NCBI RefSeq assembly: GCF_964340395.1
Contig: NC_135550.1
Coordinates: forward strand, 13,980,408 to 14,044,407
Length of the DNA: 64,000 bases
Source: Glandiceps talaboti
Lineage: Eukaryota > Hemichordata > Enteropneusta > Spengelidae
Direction of reading: 5' to 3'
Positions within the stretch are counted from its first letter, which is position 1; each line of letters starts with the position of its first letter. The translations under genes and the position numbers were made by a program. Shown here in pieces: positions 50,201 through 63,400 of this stretch. The notes beneath the pieces were generated by a model, which did not search any database, was not told the origin of the DNA, and worked only from the letters and a program-made list of their open reading frames with translations.

Positions 50201-53200
50201 AAGGGGAACGAATCAATGTTATACAACAAGTCACTTGTAGGCATGGCGACAGACATTTTATCAATTCTCTTTCAGCTTCATAGAGTGTCTCTCGTTAAAC
50301 TATTTTTGTGATGTTAAATCTCTAATGTTCGCTTATTGATTTGTCTCGACGTCAACCTTAACTGGTGCATTGAACGAACGGCTCTCATGAGCTCTCATTT
50401 CAAACGGGTCTGACGAACCCTTGTTTCGACGACAGTTGATGATATGGAAGATTGGCAGATGAAAAAATGTGAAGATCAAATTTGCCCTATATAATAAATA
50501 TGCATATGATAAGACATACATGAGTGTTTTCCCGCTTAAACTTGTAAGCTTACACATCAAAGAAGAGTTGCTTTTTTTTTACTTCGTGTTTTTTATCTCT
50601 AAATGAATGCGGTTGTTTTTATTTCATTCGGCATCAACCACAATGTTTATCAGAAAATATACCGATGTTTGGGATTGCATGTTTATAATCTTTTAGCGAT
50701 ATTATAGATAATTGTTCATGTAGGGGGTATTTTTGCTGTTCAGAAAACCAGAAAGTGTCTTTATCAGTCATTTTATTCTTATCCTACGAACTATAATAAA
50801 TATGTAAATAAACGCCTTTCTTTACATGTAAACGGTCGGATATTCAGTCAGATGGCATAGCGAGTTTTTAAAAAAAAAAAAAAAAAATAGTTTCAAATGA
50901 TGTATGTAACAAAAGGTAGTCTGAGTACGCCGTCCAACAACTTGAAGTCACTATGTGTGTTATGAGGAGACAATGAGAGATTCTTGCGCTCGGGCGACGT
51001 CTGTATGTACCGTGGCAGCAACTTGAAAGACTTCTACTTGTAGCCAGAATTTTCGTTCTATTCTGTCGCGGCCTTCCTCCATTCCAAGAATCATCCTTCG
51101 CAGCTGCTCCATTCATTTCTGGATACAAAGACCTTGCATTACAGCCTACGATGTGGGTGGTAAAAATTGACAAGTACGAGGCCCCTGATCAATTCCACAC
51201 GTTTTTTTGATCATTTTATAAAAATATAGAAAAAAAAGAGTAATAATAATAACTTCAACATATTTTTAGTACGGTATAATTTTATCCTGAAATATGATAG
51301 ACTTTGATTCGTCTTTCATATGTATGTACTTATACATAGGACCACTTTACATACTCTGTTATATAAATGTCACACAGAGAATGCCGTCGGAATTCCCCCT
51401 GAACTGACGGGTCAAGCAACCTGGCACCGGAGTGGTAGGCCATACTGTAACAGTTAACATGGTTAATGTTATTTGAAAACGAAGTTATGCGTTGGGGAAA
51501 ACTTTACCGATTCGGAAAAAGAGACTTGTTTCAGTCAACTTCATTTGTTTAATATTTGCCCACACGTTCGTAGATAAATTAAGCGATAGCTTAAAAACTG
51601 CGCTCAGATTGTTTTTGGCGAAGAAATGGTAATGAAAAACTCCATGATGTAACTATTAACCGTACCTTGTTCTGAATAAATGTCATAGCTGTAGACAGCT
51701 GTAAACTTTTTGGCGTGCGATACCTATAAAAGATTTATATAAAACAAAATGATATCGTAAATCTACACAGGGAGTGTGTGAGTGTATTTGTCTACATTAT
51801 ACAGAACAATACTAATTTTCTTCGAAGGAAGTTGCCCATAGGACATGGAAAACATTCAAAAGAGTAAAACAAGTATTTTGTGACAAAATTGTGACTATTT
51901 TTTGAAAGCGAGACTATATCCTACGATAACTGTCGTCAGTAGAAATACTATTATGGTCTTTAGAATATTAAGTGTGTTTTAGTCTCTTCCCTGTTTCCAT
52001 TATCGGGTAAGGTTAGAACGTCACTTTTACGCGGACAACAAAAAATATTAGTGCCGTAAAATGGACATACTTTACAATATTTTACGACAATGACGTAATA
52101 GTGTCGTTTTATGTTCATTTGACGTCAAAATCCTCACCGTTCAAAAAAAATTTAAATTCTTCAAGTGAAAAGTGAAAAGTTTAACAGCAAGTATTGGCTG
52201 GCTCAAATATTGGCTGGCTCAAACTGTTTGTATAACTTTTCTTCTCAGTGTTAAAATATCAAAGTGAACTCGTGTCTCTTTGTTTTAACCTAGATTGTCG
52301 TCGATGGTTTTACTTGATAACGTTATACAGTTACCTAAATAACTATTTGCGTTCATTATCTTTGTGTTTGCTGGAAGTATAATCTGCGACATTTTAGCTG
52401 TAGTTCACAATACAATCAGATAGCGGGTCACGAACTAGTGATTTTTATCTCATATATTGATGGGTACGTGCTCAGCTATTTGTGGAGACGTTTTGTTTTC
52501 AAAGGAGCTTAAAAAGAAACATGTAGAATGATGACCGTATCTATGACGGGTTTGTTGTCACTTAACGGACGACAAAGTCGAAGCACAGACAATAGAGAGA
52601 ACATGTCTAATGATCGAACCAATTTCTGTAGATAGGTCATTGAACTTGAAATCGTGTCAAAGGGGAAGCAATTTTCATACAAAGGACATTTTGTGTTCAA
52701 GTTTATCCAGGTCTGCTTTTTTGTAGTAAATTACAAGAGAAAGTTACATTTTTTTGTATTGAATAATTCGAGGGACAATGACATTGTTGAAAAGCCCTCA
52801 CAAAAAAAGTATGCATTTGCATTTTCTGGTGGTTGTGGTTAGGGTACCGTTAGAAACCACGTCCACAGTCTGGTCATCCAGACTAGCATTCTCTTGTCTC
52901 ATTCTGTCTTATTTTAATTTTGTTGTAGGATATATACTTGTTGGCATCGCGGATCACCCACACAACAAATGTGTCGTTGATGGAGATGAAGCGGTGTGTT
53001 GGCTTGATTGGGATTGCAGGGAAACGACACGATGGTCAACGTTGCTCAATCAAATACAAACAACTGACAGGTTCGATGGCATAATTGTGTTGTGGCCTCC
53101 AGCAAGTACTTCAGTTCCATGGATTGAAAATAAACATCACTTACAGATGTTGTGGCGGACATTCTATACCCATTATTTTTAAAAAGCGAGTTGTTGTTGA

Positions 53201-54838
53201 ATATTAACAAGTAAAACAAATTGTTTTGGTGATTATTACAACTGTTTAGCTTTCATGATTTTAGCAAGGCTTATCACCAATGCCACAGGGTCATCAGAGA
53301 AAGCTTATTTTCATGGGTGAAGGTTTCTATGAAGTTTGGATATCATATTGACACGTGATGCCTCTCGGTGGCATGCCATTGATTGGCTAGCTGTAGACCA
53401 GACTGTCCCGTTCCCATGGCTACACGGTGAAGAGACTATTCGCGGTTTGTATAAGCCTATATTTGTATTGATCGATTTCGACGGCTTGAAATTGATTGTG
53501 ATGTCACCATGGTCACGGTGTATTCACCCTAAACAAAGTAAAAGGATGGAAATTGAAATATACAACACAGGATGAAATGCATTGACACGTCACAGTGATC
53601 ATAGTAGTAGTAACGAGAGGAAATGTTCCCATCTCATACAATATGTAGGCGTCCCCTCCCCCCATCTTAGTCCGATCTTAGCCCAGAGATTTGCCTTGTT
53701 GTTACTATCTCAAGAAGCTCTCCGCACTTCGTGAGATAGTATTAAACACCAAAACAAGCCTCTGAGCTAGCTATTAGACCATATCTCCGATTTACAGTAC
53801 TGAGGAACGATGCGCGACTTGCCTTGCAGTTCAGAAGCGACACCAGCGGTGAAAAGTGTAGTTTTGCTGGGGGTGGGTGTGGGGGTGGGGGGGGGGTGGG
53901 GTGGGTAGGGGTGGGCTGGTGTAGGAGGGGGTACAGAGTGGCAAATATAACATTGAATGTCGATACTATTGAATCGAAAGATAAAACAGAACAAAACATC
54001 AAAGATCGCCTTAAAAACTGCTTGAACGAAAATGAAGGAGTGTCACCAGTCAAGGAGAGCGGTGCCATCTCAAAAACTTGCCGTAGAGGGAGTATACTAT
54101 AACGTGACTCTGTGACACTATTTTGTCAATGCATGCATGACAGCAAAAGTTCTTATACTTTATCAGGGAATCAAAATACAGATTAAAGTTGTCAAAATTG
54201 CAACAAACGAGATAATATCACATTTTAATAATCACATAAAAGTTATCACTCTTTTTATATATCTAGATGTCAGCTGAATGCTTTCCGTAATGTTATTATG
54301 TTTCTATACATACAGCAATACAAAACCAACATTGTATGGATACATACACAGAAATGTGTAGACTGACACAGTCTGATGTATTTATTTATTGGTGATGTGT
54401 TCTTATCGGTTTGCCAAAAAAAAAAATGAAATCTTGCGAGACTGCGAAATCTCGCATGATTGCGAAACATCGTTTTTAGGCCTAATTTACATATTACTGG
54501 TGGGATCATGTTCTTTACATACACATCCCAAAGAACATCCCCATCAAATTTCATGCCAATCTTTTGTGTGTTTTTTTTAACGAAAAATCATATTTTTGAC
54601 CAAAATCACTAAAATTTATAGTTGGGTTGTTCTAAACAGACACTAGCACTGTGAAGTCAAATCGATCACTTAGAGCCATGGGGATGGCTGAGAAGGGAAG
54701 AGTTACAATACTAACAAGGAGAAGTGGGTGGGGAGTTATAAGGAATTGCTAGGAAGGAGGGGGGGGGGAGGGTGGTTAGAAGGCAGAGAAAGTGCATGAC
54801 TATTCGAATCCTTACACACTGAAATGTTCTCCAAACAG
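47262..54838. other. Intergenic DNA with a few unassigned open frames
   Basis: Plus-strand frames at 48885-49127, 52778-53182 (134 codons) and 53336-53575 have balanced composition but no domain I recognise and no supporting splice structure. A very G-rich tract lies at 53868-53931. No other feature was seen. Confidence 0.4.
53868..53931 (+). other. G-rich tract with G-quadruplex potential
   Basis: More than ten runs of three or more G within 64 bases on the plus strand. The proline-rich frames on the opposite strand are its by-product. Confidence 0.75.
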
Positions 54839-54840
54839 CA

Positions 54841-55043
54841 ATATTAACGTAGTCTATCTGTAGACTTGAACGACTGGATATTCTGCTATCCTATTAAACT
54901 GACATTTCGATTTTTGGAATTTCACTCATCATTGAGAACGGAGCGAAAATTAAAAAAAAAAATCAAAATGTCAGTTTATAATATGATAGCGGAATAGTGT
55001 AGTAGCGATAGTCATTCAAGTCTACAAGTAGGCTAATATTAAT
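54841..55043. mobile_element. Foldback (MITE-like) element, family B
   Basis: The left arm 54841-54915 and right arm 54960-55043 are reverse complements with small gaps. Shared blocks include TGTAGACTTGAA, GATAGC-type bases and AAACTGACATTT. The loop is about 45 bp. No coding capacity. No second copy was noticed in the window. Confidence 0.7.
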
Positions 55044-57716
55044 ACAGAAACAGACTAATTTCCAAAGTCTCAAATTTTGATGCATTCCTAATATTTCATG
55101 ATGGATATTTTCAGTCAGCAAAAAATGAGAACAAAATGACAACTGACATACTACACAGTTCCCTTCCCATACATGGTACTTTATTGTTATACCAAGCCAT
55201 AACATTACAATACACAATATACCCAAAACCCAACAAAGTTTTACAATAATCTACATTATAAAGTATCTCATACTATTCTAAATCTACGCACGAGGCAAGT
55301 ATCATAAATGTTAGCCCTTCAGTTTAGATGTGAATGACCTCTCTTCAGTTAAACGATTAAAATTCAAGCTATTTACAGCATTTCTCTATATACTTTGTTG
55401 ACATTAATTCTCTCTGCTTAGCTGCATGGTGGCGCTCTTTTAGTACTAACACTGCTGTGATTAAAGGAGTGCACACAGCAACGAATCTTTAAATTAGGTG
55501 TAGCTCGTGGACAACATCTATTTCAGCCCAGTACATAATTTTTCTGTGAGGAGAGACTTGATTTTATATATTCTGAAAATAACGAGTTTACAGCATAGTG
55601 GGGACTTTAACACACTTTTACAAATTAGTTCATGACAATCATTTCTCAAAGACCTGTCAGGTAAATATGGCAAGTTAATGTTGACTTGTGAAATGAGTGA
55701 ATATCTAAAGAGGTAAACATACAAGATGGACGAAAGCATCGTACAATCTTAGCTCCAATAGATGGAACCCAATTCCAAAGTAGTATATATCTACACCCGT
55801 CTACTTCATATTCATGTGAATCAAAAGTCATGGCCATTTTAGGCTAAAATCACGCAAACTATTGTAACTCGTTTTAAAAATCACAAAATTATGAACAATA
55901 GTTTTGAGAATTTGTTTGGAAGCTTGATGCAAATCCTTATTTGATAATATCATGTACTTGGACTTTGAAGAATGACAGATTATTGACAACAGCTCTGTAC
56001 ATTGAACAGACCAAGTCAGAATGCCACAGAAGTTCTGAAAAAAAAGTTTTCCTATTTGGGGTGGGGTGGGGGGAGAAGGGGAGGGGTTTAGCTTAAGTTT
56101 GTGTGTGAAATTTTTGTATTTCATTCAGAACAGCCTTTCAGAAAAATGGTTGTAACTGAAGAAGTTTTAAAGTGTACAGCCTGTTATGAGTGTTTGCCTT
56201 CCATTATCATATTGAACTTTTGAGTTTCTTTTTTTTTTTTTGGGGGGGGGGGGGTTTCTAAGATTAAAAATTAAGATCATGTATACATGTCAATGTTTTA
56301 GTCATATTTTTAAGAAGTTTTACACAATCAAAAGGCATTTGGTTAAAGCTGCATTAGCTACAACTGGTACAATTTTTTAAAACTGTTTTACTGAGATGAT
56401 ATAATTATTGATATTACTTATAATCTGTATAAACAGTATTAAATCACCTGTGTATTTGTGTAGCAGTACACATAGTATGGTGTAATATTTCCAATCAAAT
56501 TCAATATGGAGCATTATATTCAATCAGTGTCACCAATGAATCACATACTACGCATACATAAAACAGACCACTGATTAACATATACAATGTCTAATTTGTG
56601 GTATTTTAACAGTTTTCAGTGAATATATTGTTGGTTATCTGATTGTAAAAGCCATATCCCACTTACAACTAGTGAAATGAGTGTTAGTATTTCAGTTTTG
56701 GATGCCAATTGCTTGGTTCTAGTTATAATATAGTACAACAGTTCAGCAACGAAAAAATGAGAAAAAGAGATGCTATTTATCTGACAGTAGTCCCAAAACA
56801 TTGGGAAAAGATAATTTTCATATGTCACTGTGTATAGGACTCTTCTGTCGTTGTTTTTTAATTTGAGACACTAATTTGAGGTCACGGGCTTCTTTTGAAC
56901 AGCACTCCTAGTGGCTAAACTTTACAATCTTTTGTTTTTCCAACAGCATTAACTTACTGGCGACATTAATTTCTAAAATTCACTTGTGTAGTGATGGATG
57001 ACAATCGCAACATTGACTTTTAGTATTCTGAATTTAAGGCTTGTTAAAACAAAATGACATATTTGGCACATTTTTTAAACAAGAGAGAGAGTAAGTTACT
57101 AACCATACCATGTACATATACCCTGACATAGTAACCCTTTGTATTTTTTTTTTGTACAAGTGTATTATTCTAAGTGTGACTAGACAAATAATTCAGCATA
57201 TACAGAAATAAGCATTAAGAAAACAGTTACCAAATTCACACTGTGTAGCCTTCTGGTTCAAGAATAAAAGTTAATGGTACTAAATGTTACACAACTTTCC
57301 TTAGAATAAAGACTGGACCTTTGTTCAGCTAAATGATACAGCAGCTTTTACAAAATATTTTTTCCTTTAAATTTTCAAACACGATACTTACAGCAGGTTG
57401 CTATTCTAACTAAAATACCAAGTATACTATGTGGTTTACCTAAGGTAGTATATGTGAAAGTTTGATCTATGTCGATACTGTGTTACAGTGAATTTACCCT
57501 AACATCTCCATCCAAAAGACAAAGTCTTGCTACCGCATTTATGTGAGCTTAATAAATAATCTGTGATGTTGACATACTTCAAACAAAAAACAAACAAACA
57601 GACAAACAAACAAACATAAACAATGAAATATTACAAAAAATTACTTAAGTTTTCTATTTTGATTTCATTTTCTGACGCTCAAGATAATGCCCCGATAAAA
57701 CCCATCAAGTTATACT
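55044..57716. other. Intergenic DNA, nothing recognised
   Basis: AT-rich, with a T/G homopolymer block near 56230-56255 and a G-rich block near 56059-56090. No supported exon. Confidence 0.45.
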
Positions 57717-57812
57717 CTAGACTGTAAGATACATCGTGTCCCTCACCGCCCTCCTCTCCTCAGGTAAACTGATGTTTGAGGGCGCCCTATCATGGCGTAC
57801 CTTACAGACTAG
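57717..57812. repeat. Imperfect inverted repeat (hairpin of about 35-bp arms)
   Basis: CTAGACTGTAAGATACATCGTG and the following bases (57717-57753) pair with 57778-57812 (GAGGGCGCCCTATCATGGCG, TACCTTACAGACTAG). It is more GC-rich than its surroundings. Loop about 25 bp. It does not fold as a tRNA. Probably a small foldback element. Confidence 0.6.
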
Positions 57813-58807
57813 TTGTACATGTACTCAGAATTAGAAGACTTCTCAACAAAGATGTGTTCCTGACATCTGCTGGCAAACCTGGACAACAAAAGTTGACTCA
57901 AGTTCCTTCAATCTGATAATCTTTCAGAACGTAATCATAATTTTTATGTAGCATCTTGAAAAGTATTGTAAAATGAAGAATTTATCGCAAACACGTTGTG
58001 ATTTATGATGTTCTCAATTTACCAGCTATGTAGCACCTCTATGGTGCAAATCTGATCACCCTGTGATAAAGATAGTGTGAACATTGCAACTCCTAATCAT
58101 CATCTCTTAGTCTTAGCAGAATTTTCAATTTGACGTTTGATCAATGCTATCATACTGTGTGTTGGATTTCCTGGTTGTCTACGTTCTTTGGTTTTATCAA
58201 CTGCCATAATGGGGTATGAGTAGCTGACTTGAATTTAATGACACCGTGTGGATGAGGACGGAGCAAGTTTTAACAGTAGCAAAAAGTACATGTTTAGGAG
58301 TATTCAGTTTTTAAGTGTACATGTAATGTAATAATATTAGATGCCTGCACACGGTTAGGACTACAAACGATCGTCCTGTATAGAGCCAAGTCTGTCATTA
58401 TTCTCTCGTATGTAGAATCAAATAGATCTGAACACTTGTGGACCCAACATGATCCCCACATGAACTGAATCTATGTCAACCACAGTGATGAACAAACTAA
58501 AATATGGATACATTGATGAAGGCTTGACAAGGTTATATATTTTGTTGAGGATAATATTTGCTGCATAATGAGAAGGTATCGGTAGTATTCAACTTACTAT
58601 AATAATTAAAGGGCCACAAGCTGAGTTTATAAGTTTTTCGGAGAGTAATTTTTTCTGCACATTAAAAGTTACTCACAGTATTCTAGTTGCTGATGTATAC
58701 TTAACCACCACTTGCAACTGACTGAACTTAAATCTGGGATTAAAATAGAACTTATAAATGATCCGATGACATAATTTATTAGGTGTCTCAAAGAATGTAC
58801 AGGCACT

Positions 58808-59304
58808 TCGAATCTGATTAAATCTGATGTACTGTACACGTCACGATTTCTTTTTGGCTGTTATGTTTACTGTAGTTGTTCTTTTGTGAGCACCCGTTAC
58901 ATACATCTGACACAACACTATAGGCATTCCCGTACTAAATCTTGTACTTATGAGTAGCCAATCAGAATCCGTCTTACAATATGTACACTCAACGTTTGAA
59001 ATTGAAAGAAAGAGAACCACCAAACAATAACGATAACAACGTTGTCTGTGCTCTGTGTACTAGCTAGTGCAAGATTGCTCTTTTCGAACAGGGTGTTCTG
59101 AAAAACTGTACCTGTATGTTTTGGTGCATTACGTGAGCTCACTCGTTGAGTGAATTCACTCAGCACTTAGATGTGGTATGGGAATGCCCATTGTGTTGTG
59201 TCAGATGTATGTAATGAGTGCTCACAAAAGAACAAACGGCAGTAAACGTAACAGCCAAAAAGAAATCATGACGTGTACACTACATCGGATTTTAATCAGA
59301 TTGA
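58808..59304. mobile_element. Long inverted repeat, arms about 135 bp
   Basis: 58808-58942 and 59169-59304 are reverse complements at high identity. Shared blocks include ATTTCTTTTTGGCTGTTA, TTGTTCTTTTGTGAGCAC, TTACATACATCTGACACAAC and GGCATTCCC. The spacer of about 225 bp is not repeated. It fits a foldback transposon or an inverted duplication. Frames within it are not gene-like. Confidence 0.85.
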
Positions 59305-60795
59305 GGCACTTCCTATCAAATCAACAGTTCTAACAATGCCAGAACACAAATTGAAATGTCGTAGAAGATATGCATCGACATCAAACATTTATACTATAAT
59401 AGTTTTAGTTGCAGCTTTTTGTAAGTATTTTCACTTGAGTAAAGAAGTCACGAACTCAACTTGTGCCACTTTAAAAGTTGTTTCACTTTTACATATGGCG
59501 ATTTCCCAATTTGTACTTTTTCACAAGATTCACCTATTTTTGTGTTATTTCTCTATACACGCTACTTCATAGATACAATATGGTACATTGTCATGTCAGT
59601 AGCCAAAGTTAGCATTCAGAAATGTTATAAGAGTTGAAAAACAGGTTTACTGGTAATCATTTGCTCAAAGCCTAGTGCACAGACTGTCTGTTTTTTTAAA
59701 AACACAAATCTATGCCGACAGGTAACTGACTACGTATACTGGAGAATTCCGACTTGTGTAACACTACTATTACATTGTATGCTTTCAAGCAAATTCATTT
59801 GTGGATATTTGACAAAAAAATATCATCAGCTACATAGCATTTTTAACAAAAGGGAAATTTATCCTAACTGCTTGTTTGATACTGTTTAGTTATTTGAAAA
59901 CTTTCTTTTCTTTGAAGGAATGTTAGACTAAAAGATTTAGCATTTTTGGTTATCTTTAAAAGTGCTTCCCATGGAGATAATTAAAAATAGTGCCAACCAT
60001 GATTAATATTCCAGGCTACAGGAATTATAGTTTTGATATCACACGGTCTGAAAAATGAAGAATTTGGCAGTTCTTTAGAGCTCTGATTTTTTTAATTTCA
60101 TGTTCATTATAGTTTTAGCTTCTAAAATATATATTTTCCTTGGAAACACAAACAATGCCTGATTGCGTGTTTCTATTTGTTAAAACAGAAAATATTGACT
60201 ATCTTCATGAATAATTTTTGTTTGGCACCAAACTTTGAATTCTATCTCCAATAATTTAGTTACAACAGAAATGCAGCATACAGAGGTAAAATTTCCCTCA
60301 CCAGTGTTGCCATGACAATGCTTTTAGCAACTTAGCAGTAAAATTTCCACTTTTTTTTTTTTTGCTTAAAAAGTTATATGTGTTCAGTCTTGAAAAAAAA
60401 CCCACTTCCTTATTTACAAATACCATAGAGTTCAAAGTTCAAATTCATAAGTTTTGCCAAAGAGGGAGTTCAAAACCAAAGAGAATTTTTTTCTTCCAAA
60501 ATAAAGATAAAAAGTGTTAAAAGTTCCTTGGATTTATGACAAATATATACTAGTCAAAGATAAGAATGAATCATAAAGGCCTACAAAAATAGACAGTACA
60601 AAATACTATTTCAAACAAAATACAGAATAACAGTGAAAATGATACAGTAAATAAATGGTAAGGTTTGCAACATTTTAGTAGTATTACTTGACATTATAAA
60701 GTGTACATATTGTTTACAAGGAAACATTGAGTTTGACTTGCAATAAAATCACCAGAGAAAAAAAATCACTATTCCATAAATTTCCATTTTAACTA
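59305..60795. other. Intergenic DNA, possibly 3' flank of the right-hand gene
   Basis: It lies downstream, on the minus strand, of the terminal exon at 61133. No supported coding sequence. The 99-codon plus-strand frame starting at 59273 begins inside the inverted repeat and is not recognisable. Confidence 0.45.
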
Positions 60796-60943
60796 CATGT
60801 ATGTATGTATGTATGTATGTATGTATGTATGTATGTATGTATGTATGTATGTATGTATGTATGTATGTATGTATGTATGTATGTATGTATGTACGTACGT
60901 ATGTACGTACGTACGTACGTACGTACGTACGTACGTACATACA
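60796..60943. repeat. ATGT to ACGT compound microsatellite
   Basis: (ATGT)n runs to about 60893, then changes to (ACGT)n with one ATGT interruption, to about 60938. The ACGT part is self-complementary. The repetitive Tyr/Val/Cys and His/Thr frames are artefacts. Confidence 0.97.
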
Positions 60944-61132
60944 TATGTACATATGTATTAGATCAGTTTCTGTGATATTGTCCGGAAATATTTTTTGCTC
61001 CTCCTTTACAAGATTATATCAGCCATCATGGGTGGATGACAAGGTATTTTGACGTTCATGATATAGCGTATAACAGACAGGTATGGTATCATCTGATCCT
61101 GTTGTTAGTGATAGCGCCCCCTATAGTTGAGT

Positions 61133-61284
61133 TTAATAATAAAGCTCTGCACTCAGGGCGGGAAGGTCAAAGTTGGCTGCTGAGGCGTTGCTTTTGAAAC
61201 CATTCTTTAAAACTGCATTCATACCAGAAAGGTCTGGTAAAAACTTCTGCAGGTTTTCATAGAGCTCCAGACTCCCTCTGTTCT
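61133..61284 (-). CDS. Last coding exon of an unidentified minus-strand gene
   Basis: An acceptor TTATTTTCAG precedes an open frame of about 50 codons ending in TAA at 61133-61135. The frame reads NRGS, then LELYENLQKFLPDLSGMNAV, then LKNGFKSNASAANFDLPALS and AELYY. Codon use and amino-acid composition are protein-like and unlike the surrounding DNA, and the acceptor sits exactly where the frame becomes sensible. A second AG two bases further in would start the exon at 61282. An ATTAAA overlaps the stop region and could act as a poly(A) signal, but no AATAAA was seen close downstream. I do not recognise the protein. I did not find its preceding exon with confidence in 61290-64000. Confidence 0.6.
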
Positions 61285-62818
61285 CTGAAAATAACCGACA
61301 AACAAGAATGGGATGTGTGAGTTAATATTTTACGATCAAGGCCAATTATAAAGTCAAACATGACCCATTCATTCATTCATTCATTCACAAAACCTCATCA
61401 ATATTTAATGAATGCAGTAAGATTTCATGTTGCAAAAAGTCACATTTTTGCCACAAAGATCAGGTAAACAGAAACACATAGCAAAATTTTAATAAGTGTT
61501 TTTATACCTCAAATTTAGCATTAGCCCATAAAAAGTACAGCCAGTGAGTATGTGTTTGTTTAGAGAAGAATTTGAATAAGGGATATTGTAGTGGTGAGAT
61601 CTTACGAGACAGCCTAGGAATGGTTGCTAATCATGTGACAAAGGTCAAGCTTTTGGCTGCCATGTGTCATTTAAATGTTTGAAAACACTGTGTTAGCCGG
61701 CGTGTATAAGGGACATTTAAGGTACCAGAGCTGAAGGACTTCAGGCATGACTATGTTTTGATTTCATTCACCAAGGTAGTATGTCAAATACACTTAGATT
61801 AGGACCTAGTTTTCTCTCATCACGATCCAAAGCAAGATGTCAAATCTTGTATATTTTATGTATTTTCAAATAAATTTATATATAAAAATTAGTGTCTTTG
61901 TACATTTGTATGCACTTCATTAGGCATAGAAGTTTAAATCCACACAGACACATTTTGCCTAAATGTGAGCTCCCACGTGCGGATGTGGAAATGATGCACT
62001 GTTACTGAAATAGACTGTTGCAATGAACTCAAAATGTTTCCGTGTTCCTCAGTTACATCAAGCTGTACTCTACATTCCTTGGTGAAATCATAATGGCACT
62101 TTTAGACAATAATCTTCATTGAAATGGCATCGACTGACAACTTAGACAGCCATACAGAGACCCAGACCAGAGAAAGAAGAACTGCATGGAAAGAAGAACT
62201 TACATTTTGTACATCATGGTGTTCTATCAATATATGGCAGTACATACTACAAACCCTATACACCTTGTATAACCATGAACACAAGACTTCCAAAGCCTTT
62301 ACTGTTTCTTAATCACTTCCCTTATTAAAACTAAGCCCAGCCTCACAAATTGGAGGAATCTCAACTGATTTTTGTATTTGCAGTGAGATAAGCAGAACGA
62401 GAAGATGGTTAAATCATGTCAACAAAAATGAAGATTAATGAGCAATTAGATGTCCTTCAGCGGTGTGAAATATATCAAGGCAATGACCTCCTGACCTCCA
62501 ATGGAGTCAACGGTGTCATTGCCAACAAATCAAGTCTGATTAGCTACAAAGTCATATGTCTAAAAAAACTGATAAATTCCTCAAATTCCAAGTGCAATGC
62601 ACTATTTTCCCTACCATGAAGACATGATTGAAGGTCAAGTGGTGAGGTGGCTATAATCTTTTTATATCACTCCTCATGTGCATTGAGCACACAACAGCCA
62701 TGAATCAATACACCTTCCAATGTTGAAATGAACTTCATGTTATCTTTTCAAATTTCACATCATGTTTTCCTAACTGAAATCCACACAACTTCAGCAGTTT
62801 ATCTAACTTCTATTTCAT
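61285..62818. other. Probable intron and flank of the unidentified right-hand gene
   Basis: It should contain the intron upstream of the terminal exon. A candidate donor GTAAGT lies on the minus strand at 62204-62209 behind an open stretch, but no matching acceptor with a pyrimidine tract is visible. I do not call that exon. A CATT run is at 61361-61386. Confidence 0.4.
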
Positions 62819-63400
62819 AAAGAACTGTGACCTGCCCTAGGTTTTAGTTTGACCAAACTCTTCGTAAAGAACTGTGACCTGCCCTAAGTTTTAGTTTGAC
62901 CAAACTTTTCCTAAAGAATTGTGACCTGCCCTAAGTTTTAGTTTGACCAAACTTTTCCTAAAGAACTGTGACCTGCCCCAAGTTTTAGTTTGACCAAACT
63001 TTTGCTAAAGAACTGTGACCTGCCCTAGGTTTTAGTTTGACCAAACTTTTGCTAAAGAACTGTGACCTGCCCTAGGTTTTAGTTTGACCAAACTCTTTGT
63101 AAAGAACTGTGACCTGCCCTAGGTTTTAGTTTGACCAAACTCTTTGTAAAGAACTGTGACCTGCCCTAGGTTTTAGTTTGACCAAACTCTTTGTAAAGAA
63201 CTGTGACCTGCCCTAGGTTTTAGTTTGACCAAACTCTTCGTAAAGAACTGTGACCTGCCCTAGGTTTTAGTTTGACCAAACTTTTCCTAAAGAACTGTGA
63301 CCTGCCCTAAGTTTTAGTTTGACCAAACTCTTCGTAAAGAACTGTGACCTGCCCTAAGTTTTAGTTTGACCAAACATTTCCTAAAGAACTGTGACCAACC
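62819..63400. repeat. 47-bp tandem array, 12 full units plus a partial
   Basis: Units start at 62819 and every 47 bases to 63383 without any indel. The consensus is AAAGAACTGTGACCTGCCCT, then ARGTTTTAGTTTGACCAAAC, then a variable seven-base end. Each unit contains the imperfect palindrome AGTTTGACCAAACT and two TGACC elements. Variation is almost confined to the seven-base end and one purine. Confidence 0.96.

Noticed and set aside
52778-53182. 134-codon plus-strand frame as a gene
   Set aside because: No recognised domain, no splice or promoter support; length is possible by chance in a 64-kb window.
53742-54102. Proline-rich and glycine-rich frames
   Set aside because: By-products of the G-rich tract.
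57717-57812. tRNA-like hairpin
   Set aside because: It folds as one long hairpin, without cloverleaf arms or box A and B motifs.
62052-62312. Possible exons on the minus strand near a GTAAGT donor
   Set aside because: No upstream pyrimidine-rich acceptor, and the residues are not convincing.
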